Assembly: GCA_947501275.1 (NCBI GenBank)
Contig: CANMVD010000003.1
Span: forward strand, 124,001 to 188,000
Source of the DNA: an uncultured Tateyamaria sp.
GTDB lineage: Bacteria > Pseudomonadota > Alphaproteobacteria > Rhodobacterales > Rhodobacteraceae
Reading direction: 5' to 3'
DNA: 64,000 nucleotides
The notes beneath the pieces were generated by a model, which saw only the letters and a program-made list of their open reading frames with translations, was not told the DNA's origin and did no database searches. The translations under genes and the position numbers were made by a program. Shown piece by piece: positions 63,178 to 64,000 of this stretch (position 1 is the stretch's first letter; each line of letters opens with the position of its first letter).

Positions 63178-64000
63178 TGAGCGCACGCTTGAAAATGATC
63201 CTGGGCCGCGTGGCCCAGGCGATCCCTGTCGTAATGGGCGTCGTTGTGATCTCCTTTTTGCTCACACGCGCCATGCCCGGCGATCCCGCCGCCTATTTCG
63301 CAGGTCCGGCGGCGGATGAAGCTTCGATTGCGGAAATTCGTGAGGCGCTTGGCCTCGACAAACCCCTCTTTCAGCAGTTTTTCTTGTACGTCGGTGATCT
63401 GGTGCGCGGTGATCTTGGCACCTCGCTGACGACAGGCCAGACCGTGATGTCCGATCTGGCGGCGCGCTTGCCTGCATCCCTCGAATTGACGCTCGTTGCT
63501 TTGCTTTTGTCCTGCGCCATTGCCATTCCACTGGGTGTCCTCGCCGCAACCCGGCCCGGAACGTGGGTGGACCACATGTGCCGTATTCTCGTTACGGCGG
63601 GTGTCTCGATGCCGACCTTCTTCACCGGGATCGTGCTGATCTATGTGTTCTATTACCTCGCCGGGCTCGCGCCATCCCCTCTGGGGCGGCTGGACTTCAT
63701 CTATCTGTCGCCGCCACATGTCACCGGTTTTTATCTGATCGACGCCGCGCTTGCAGGCGACTGGGAGACTTGGTTCGGTGCCTTCAAACAATTGATCTTG
63801 CCGGCTATGACCCTCGCCCTTTTTACATTGGCACCCATCGCCCGCATGACACGCGCAGCCATGCTGTCTGCGCTGTCGTCTGACTTCATCCGCACCGCGC
63901 GCGCCGCCGGTCTTGGCAGCCGCAAGGTTCTCTATGGCTATGCATTTCGCAACGCGCTCCTACCGGTTGTGACCACGCTCGGTATGGTTTTCTCTTTCAC
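63177..64000 (+). CDS. ABC transporter permease, DppB-type (partial, cut by the window end)
   Basis: About 274 residues are visible; the gene runs off the right edge. N-terminal ILGRVAQAIPVVMGVVVISFLLTR and RAMPGDPAAYFAG are typical of DppB permeases; the EAA loop is ARAAGLGSRKVLYGYAFRNALLPV. The ATG overlaps the substrate-binding protein stop (TAATG), so both belong to one importer. DppC and ATPases presumably follow outside the window. Confidence 0.9.
   Translation, partial: MSARLKMILGRVAQAIPVVMGVVVISFLLTRAMPGDPAAYFAGPAADEASIAEIREALGLDKPLFQQFFLYVGDLVRGDLGTSLTTGQTVMSDLAARLPASLELTLVALLLSCAIAIPLGVLAATRPGTWVDHMCRILVTAGVSMPTFFTGIVLIYVFYYLAGLAPSPLGRLDFIYLSPPHVTGFYLIDAALAGDWETWFGAFKQLILPAMTLALFTLAPIARMTRAAMLSALSSDFIRTARAAGLGSRKVLYGYAFRNALLPVVTTLGMVFSF

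Overview
The window is GC-rich chromosomal DNA that looks like a marine Rhodobacterales (Roseobacter-group alphaproteobacterium). The reasons are family content and gene order, judged by eye because no database search was possible: the DUF3305/DUF3306/TorD/FdhX/FdhABC formate dehydrogenase cassette, the Hsp20-DUF1150 pair, DUF6494/DUF6505/DUF4444 proteins, a fused SAT-APS kinase, an Hint-domain protein, an RTX exoprotein, and a CIRCE-controlled groES-groEL. I see no rRNA, tRNA, CRISPR array, complete prophage or intact insertion sequence. Most of the window is ordinary core genome in short, tightly overlapping operons.

Layout. 1-6.2 kb: a DMT exporter, the septation protein IspZ, a GH9 glycosidase with RTX repeats, and a lone KAS III-like enzyme. 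6.2-9.5 kb (minus strand): a cyclic-nucleotide-binding/patatin protein, ArsH, and a small HTH-like protein. 9.5-9.9 kb: a hairpin-rich leader before thymidine kinase. 10.5-13.2 kb (minus): YbjN, proC, a CsaA-like protein and a 2-hydroxyacid dehydrogenase. 13.5-18.5 kb: ubiK, then lgt-MidA-like methyltransferase-pgeF, a 49-aa protein, an Hint protein, and an Lrp regulator divergent from trxB. 19.8-24 kb: a membrane/ferredoxin/adenylate cyclase fusion and the DUF6505-DUF4444-Mrp-DUF6494 operon.

24.1-37.7 kb is the largest functional block. It holds a cytochrome, a large multi-cluster ferredoxin, DUF3305, DUF3306, a TorD-type chaperone, FdhX, FdhA (cysteine form), FdhB, FdhC, a WD40-cytochrome c fusion, a 42-aa membrane peptide, and a complete tungstate ABC transporter (TupBCA). 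The order suggests a periplasmic tungsten- or molybdenum-dependent formate dehydrogenase with its own metal uptake and electron-transfer partners.

37.8-40 kb: one long reading frame joins an EPS-associated MarR-type regulator to bifunctional sulfate adenylyltransferase/APS kinase, preceded by two palindromic operator-like sites. 40-48 kb: a PhzF/peptidase/DUF1150/Hsp20 operon, YdcH, purEK, a lone phnM with a lipase, NUDIX and a DMT exporter. 48.5-52.9 kb: groESL, PepSY, a LuxR-type regulator, DUF2161, and a small basic protein whose leader carries two near-identical five-codon frames. 53-60 kb: Mn-pyrophosphatase, a response regulator, HAD, MaoC, ribF, ycgN, a hydrolase, an isomerase and prs. 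From 60.1 kb to the end: a LysR regulator divergent from a peptide-type ABC importer whose permease is cut by the window edge.

The features I would look at first are the MarR-SAT-APSK fusion, the structured DNA in front of tdk, the micro-ORF pair near 52.8 kb, and the FDH-tungstate locus with its WD40-cytochrome partner.
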